This document shows positions 60,383 to 64,000 of a stretch of 64,000 bases of DNA, piece after piece. Position numbers and translations under genes: made by a program. The DNA is taken from assembly GCA_031385545.1 (NCBI GenBank), contig JANNBN010000140.1:1-64000 (forward strand), given 5' to 3'. Positions within the stretch are counted from its first letter, which is position 1. Every line of letters starts with the position of its first letter. The notes beneath the pieces were generated by a model. That model did no database searches. It was not told the DNA's origin and saw only the letters and a program-made list of their open reading frames with translations. Source of the stretch: JANNBN01 sp031385545 (GTDB lineage: Bacteria > Actinomycetota > Acidimicrobiia > Acidimicrobiales > JANYDT01).

Positions 60383-61075
60383 TTAATCGCACGGAAGTGT
60401 TTCGCAGCGTTCGGTTGGCTCGGCCTGTTGCAACGGGAAGTCGGGCATCGTTTCGCCGAGATACCCGATGATGGCACGTTCGATCTCGCGGACGACAGCG
60501 TGCCGTTGATGGAACGCCACTTCGTCGGCCAGGACGAGCAGTGACCTGGTCATCTCGGCAATGACCTGCGCCACGAGTTGGCGTCGTGGTGCTGGAACGT
60601 CGCCTCGGCGGCTGCTGATCACGGCTTCTACACGTTTGACGAGGGCTCGTTGCAACGCCGCGCTCGCCTCGGCCAGTTCATCAGACGTATGGCGCCCGTT
60701 GAGCAGCGGAACCGCCCCCGGGTGCTCCCGGTAGAAGCTGTCGATCGCAGCGACGACACGCGACACCAGTTCCGCCCCGGTGATGTCGGGCTCGTCGACG
60801 ATAAGCGTCGCGTAGAGCGATCCGATGCGCTGTGTATATCGTTCGGCCAAGGCAGAAGCCAGAGCGCCCTTGTTCGGGAAGAACTCGTAAAGCGACCCAA
60901 CCGAAGTTCCGGCCTGCTGGGCAATGAGGTTGGTGGTTGCGGCGTCGTAGCCCACCTCGGCAAAAACCTGCTCGGCTGTGTCGAGTATCCGCTCGAACCG
61001 CTCAACCGCACGCGCCTGGCGCGGCCGCCGCCGCAGTTGCGTCACCCCTGCGATTTCTGGAAGAGAACTGGCCAT
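60383..61075 (-). CDS. TetR-family transcriptional regulator
   Basis: 230 aa from ATG 61075; the longer frame was rejected. ERFERILDTAEQVFAEVGYDAATTNLIAQQAGTSVGSLYEFFPNKGALASALAER is the TetR DNA-binding domain (near 25-78). The C-terminal ligand domain is helical with no recognised ligand. It is divergent from the diiron protein gene, 176 bp apart, and is the most obvious regulator of it. Confidence 0.9.
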   Translation of the reverse strand: MASSLPEIAGVTQLRRRPRQARAVERFERILDTAEQVFAEVGYDAATTNLIAQQAGTSVGSLYEFFPNKGALASALAERYTQRIGSLYATLIVDEPDITGAELVSRVVAAIDSFYREHPGAVPLLNGRHTSDELAEASAALQRALVKRVEAVISSRRGDVPAPRRQLVAQVIAEMTRSLLVLADEVAFHQRHAVVREIERAIIGYLGETMPDFPLQQAEPTERCETLPCD

Positions 61076-61251
61076 CAGCCGACACGTTAGCCAGCACCGG
61101 CTCTCGCCTCGGCGTCGCAGCTCCCATGGCTGTTCACTAACTTTTTGGGTTGACAGCGTGACGGTTGCCACGCACCATGGAAGAACCCGAGCCTTCGCTC
61201 GGTTTCTCGTCCGACGGACAGCAACTCGTCCCGAACCAGCGGAGCAAGACC

Positions 61252-62409
61252 ATGAGCCTCGACGCACAGACCTACCTCACCGATCGCGAGCGGATGAAGG
61301 GAGACGTGAACGACGTCGAAGCCATCATGGCAATGACCAACAGCGACATGGAATCTGACCTGTCGCTCGTCGAGTCGCACTTCGACGCGCTCTTTACCTG
61401 GGACTATGCGAAGGGCAAGCGTCCGCAGCTCAACAAGCTGTACGAAAAGGCCAAGAGCAGTCAGTGGGACGGCGAGAAAGACCTCGACTGGTCCATCGAC
61501 GTCGATGTCGAAAAGGTCGTGTCAGAACTGTCCGTTGCCCAGCCCGGCGACCAATGGGTGCGCGAGCGTGGCGAGGAAGTTGGCATCTTCAAGAACTGGT
61601 CAGACAAGGAATGGCTCCAACTCGGCATCGAGGGCATGAACTGGCGGATGTCGCAGTTCATGCACGGCGAGCAGGGTGCACTCATCTGCACCGCCCGAAT
61701 TACCGAGACGGTGCCGTGGTACGACGCCAAGCTGTACGCGGCCACGCAGGTGGTCGACGAGGCTCGCCACGTTGAAGTTTTCGCCAAATACCTCGACACC
61801 AAACTCAACGGCTTCTACCCCATCAACGCCCACCTCGAAGCGCTGCTCAACGACATCATCCGAGATAGCCGTTGGGATATGACGTATCTGGGTATGCAGG
61901 TCATGGTCGAAGGGCTCGCGCTCGCAGCATTTGGTTTCCTTCATATGCTCACGAACGAACCGCTGCTGAAGAACTTGCTGCGCTACGTCATGGCCGACGA
62001 AGCCCGCCATGTCGCGTTCGGCGTGCTCAGCCTGAAAGAGGCATACGACGGGATGGGCGCCGCCGAGATCCGCGAACGTCAGGAGTTCGCGTTCGAAGCC
62101 GGCATCCGCATGCGCGATCGCTTCCTGGCGCAGGAAGTATGGGAGCGCATGGGTGTCGATGTGCGCAAGATGGTGCAGATCCAGCTGGCATTGCCCAACG
62201 AATACAAGGATTTCCAGCGCCTCTTGTTCTCCAAGATCGTGCCCAACTGCAAGAAACTCGGCCTGCTCGATGCCGGCGACGGCTGGCTGCGCCAGAAGTG
62301 GACCGAGATCGGCGTCATCGAATTCGAAGACTGGGCCAACACCGGCGACGAATACCTCGAACTCGACGCAGTGGCCGCCGACCGCGCCGCTGGCACTCTC
62401 GCCGGCTGA
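61252..62409 (+). CDS. Diiron ferritin-like (R2-like) oxygenase family protein
   Basis: 385 aa from ATG 61252 with GGAG upstream. Candidate iron ligands: E of FMHGEQGALICTARI, E and H of VVDEARHVEVFAKYLD, E of VMVEGLALAAFGFLHML, and E and H of MADEARHVAFGVLSL. This gives the two E-x-x-H motifs of an R2/ferritin-like four-helix bundle. The family is annotated as ferritin-like or diiron oxygenase; substrate unknown. Confidence 0.82.
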   Translation: MSLDAQTYLTDRERMKGDVNDVEAIMAMTNSDMESDLSLVESHFDALFTWDYAKGKRPQLNKLYEKAKSSQWDGEKDLDWSIDVDVEKVVSELSVAQPGDQWVRERGEEVGIFKNWSDKEWLQLGIEGMNWRMSQFMHGEQGALICTARITETVPWYDAKLYAATQVVDEARHVEVFAKYLDTKLNGFYPINAHLEALLNDIIRDSRWDMTYLGMQVMVEGLALAAFGFLHMLTNEPLLKNLLRYVMADEARHVAFGVLSLKEAYDGMGAAEIRERQEFAFEAGIRMRDRFLAQEVWERMGVDVRKMVQIQLALPNEYKDFQRLLFSKIVPNCKKLGLLDAGDGWLRQKWTEIGVIEFEDWANTGDEYLELDAVAADRAAGTLAG

Positions 62410-62529
62410 CCAGCCTGCAACCAAACCCAGTCAGCGTTGCGCGTATCTGGAGGGGGAGTTGTGTTTTTGCTGGGCCAAGCCTGTGGCCCAACACCCGATC
62501 CCCAAATCGGCGGGCGGGCGCGGCAGACT

Positions 62530-63486
62530 GTGCCGGTGCCTGGTTCCGCTCCTCAGCCCCCGTCGGATTCATCCAATTCTTTGACCAGTTCTCGCCGACT
62601 CGGCGCCGTTCTGGAACCGTTCGTCGGGTGTGTCTACTTCGCTCCCGAGTGCCACCAAGCGTACGAGTCGCTGGGTTTTGCCGGCAGTCTGCGCGGCGTG
62701 AACGGGGTCGCCATGCCGGATGGCGTTGCTTACTTCACCAGCCGCGGCTCGTTGCTGGGCCAGGTCCACGGGAACCTGGTCGCCAGCGCGTTTGCCGTGT
62801 TCAACCCCGCAGCGGTGATTCCGGCCGTGGCGCACGGGTGGACCATCACCGATGCGGCCAGCATCCGCTCCGCCCGCCAGAATGCTACGGCAGCGTTCCT
62901 GCACCGCGTCCTGATCGGAGACCAGGCCCCGACACCGGCAGATCTCGCCCAGGTCGGCGTCGCACTCGCCCGGGCAGTCGACGCATGTGCAGTCGAGGGC
63001 CGGCCGCTCTTCGCAGGCGTGATGGCAGGCGCACCCCCCGAGGACGATCCGCTCGCAGCGGCCTGGTACCTCGGCGACGCGCTGCGCGAAGCTCGCGGCG
63101 ACAGCCACACTGCAGCGTGGATCTCGCACGCGCTTGACGCTGTTGAGATCGGCCTCCTCACCGAGGCGTATTGGGGTCTGCCGTTCAAATCGTATGTACG
63201 CACACGGGCATGGAACAACGAGCAGCTCGACGCCGGAATCGAACGGCTCACCGAGCGGGGGCTCGTCGATGATGGAACGCTGACCGAAGCTGGCCGCACC
63301 ATTCGCGAGCTGGTCGAGATGCGAACCGATGCCCAGATGAACGGCGCCGTCGCGGCGATGGGAACCGACCTTGACGCCGTGCTTGCCACGTTGCATCGCT
63401 GGTCGAATGCAGTCAGGGCGGCTCAGGGTTATCCGGCAGCTGGACCACACGATCTTGCCAACACCTCGTCAGAGACCAGACGATGA
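62530..63486 (+). CDS. SCO6745 family protein, start uncertain
   Basis: About 318 aa if the GTG at 62530 is used; starts from 62437 to about 62580 are possible. LEPFVGCVYFAPECHQAYESLGFAG is the family hallmark, with NPAAVIPAVAHGW, EIGLLTEAYWGLPFKSYVRTRAW and MNGAVAAMGTDLDAVL later. Proteins of this group resemble SalK or winged-helix-containing domains; function is not established. The stop overlaps the LigD-like start (ATGA). Confidence 0.75.
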   Translation: MPVPGSAPQPPSDSSNSLTSSRRLGAVLEPFVGCVYFAPECHQAYESLGFAGSLRGVNGVAMPDGVAYFTSRGSLLGQVHGNLVASAFAVFNPAAVIPAVAHGWTITDAASIRSARQNATAAFLHRVLIGDQAPTPADLAQVGVALARAVDACAVEGRPLFAGVMAGAPPEDDPLAAAWYLGDALREARGDSHTAAWISHALDAVEIGLLTEAYWGLPFKSYVRTRAWNNEQLDAGIERLTERGLVDDGTLTEAGRTIRELVEMRTDAQMNGAVAAMGTDLDAVLATLHRWSNAVRAAQGYPAAGPHDLANTSSETRR

Positions 63487-64000
63487 GCGCGGACGATGCA
63501 AGCAGCCACGGAGACCCAGTGGACGTCGTCACGTCGCATGCGACGGTCCGGATCACCAGCCCCGACAAAGTCTTTTTCCCAGCCATCGGGGCCACGAAAG
63601 GTGACCTCGTTCGCTACTACCAAGCCGTAGAAGTACCGGCCCTGGCAGCACTTGGCGGCCGCCCCACCATGATGGAGCGTTACCCGGACGGGGCCGGCGC
63701 GAAGTCCTTTTTCCAGAAGCGGGTTCCGGCGGGCGCTCCCCCATGGCTGCAGACCACGATCGTCTCGACACCGAACGGTACCGAGTCGAACGCAATGGTC
63801 ATTGCCGATCTCGCCCACCTGCTGTGGGCTGTCAACATTGGTTGCTTGGGGTTTCACCCGTGGCCGTACCTGGCGGCCGCACCGCACCGCACCGACGAAC
63901 TGCGCCTTGACCTTGACCCCCAGCCGGGCGTCACGTTCGCCATGGTGCAGGAAGCCGCCGCCGAGGTGAAACTCCTCCTTGACGCACACAGCGTCGTGTC
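63483..64000 (+). CDS. ligD: LigD-type primase-polymerase domain protein, partial at window end
   Basis: The first 172 codons are inside the window from ATG 63483. TSPDKVFFPAIGATKGDLVRYY, MMERYPDGAGAKSFFQKRVPAGAPPW, VIADLAHLLWAVNIGCLGFHPWPYLA and the catalytic LRLDLDPQPGVTF (D-x-D) match the NHEJ polymerase domain of LigD. It fills gaps at double-strand breaks with Ku. The ligase is on a separate gene (57620) and no Ku gene is seen in the window. Confidence 0.93.
   Translation, partial: MSADDASSHGDPVDVVTSHATVRITSPDKVFFPAIGATKGDLVRYYQAVEVPALAALGGRPTMMERYPDGAGAKSFFQKRVPAGAPPWLQTTIVSTPNGTESNAMVIADLAHLLWAVNIGCLGFHPWPYLAAAPHRTDELRLDLDPQPGVTFAMVQEAAAEVKLLLDAHSVV

Overview
The window reads as chromosomal DNA of a high-GC actinobacterium. 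Acidimicrobiia (Ilumatobacter-like) is my best guess. The reasons are content rather than a marker gene: an LLM-class (F420-type) oxidoreductase, a SCO6745-family protein, an LigD-type primase-polymerase, DUF4395, several acyl-CoA dehydrogenases, two cytochromes P450, and many TetR/MarR/toxin-antitoxin genes. There is no rRNA, no convincing tRNA and no CRISPR array. Almost all genes are closely packed.

1-12.4 kb is an accessory stretch. It starts with the N-terminus of an AlbA_2 protein behind a repeated operator, then small membrane proteins and a large secreted SGNH hydrolase with a choice-of-anchor-L domain. From 7.7 to 10.9 kb lies a decay zone: a frameshifted ssb-like gene, an IS1380-type transposase remnant with an (AC)11 tract, an amidohydrolase remnant, and a FitA-type antitoxin with a doubly frameshifted PIN toxin. 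An intact VapBC-like pair follows. 12.5-25.4 kb carries general metabolism: LLM oxidoreductase, an HTH-ATPase-TPR regulator, LysE exporter, quinone oxidoreductase, PEP-mutase-like enzyme, Gfo/Idh/MocA oxidoreductase, Cu+ ATPase, TauD-like dioxygenase, patatin and DUF4395.

25.4-33.4 kb runs mostly leftward: glutamine-synthetase-like ligase, P450, MarR regulator, acyl-CoA dehydrogenase and folP, with a class III CoA-transferase and another acyl-CoA dehydrogenase beside them. 33.6-36.7 kb is a tightly coupled rightward operon: PIG-L deacetylase, NodS-like methyltransferase, family 2 glycosyltransferase and an acyl-CoA-dehydrogenase-like protein. It abuts a leftward GT4-toroid fusion plus ECF sigma factor, a DUF2383 stress protein, a PAS-GAF-PP2C phosphatase and a protein fusing an RsbW-like kinase to an RsbV-like STAS domain. 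I read this as a stress-linked glycolipid or glycoconjugate locus.

43.3-51.6 kb contains a branched-chain-amino-acid-type ABC transporter, divergent from a gamma-glutamyl hydrolase (PuuD-like), a second P450 and a second glutamine-synthetase-like ligase. Copies of a TTGGTACCAA-type palindrome sit in the divergent promoter and just before the P450. The P450 plus GS-like pairing occurs twice in 23 kb, which suggests an undescribed amine catabolic system working through gamma-glutamylated intermediates.

51.7-55.4 kb is a toxin-antitoxin cluster (ParD/zeta and two MazF-type pairs), each preceded by a palindrome. 55.4-64 kb holds a second PIG-L deacetylase, SDR, ATP-dependent DNA ligase, thioesterase, RidA, a TetR regulator divergent from a diiron ferritin-like protein, a SCO6745-family protein and the start of an LigD polymerase gene that leaves the window.

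Tandem repeats with 9-, 15-, 20- or 30-bp units recur in and between genes from 30 to 48 kb. Three enzymes carry in-frame 9-bp arrays.
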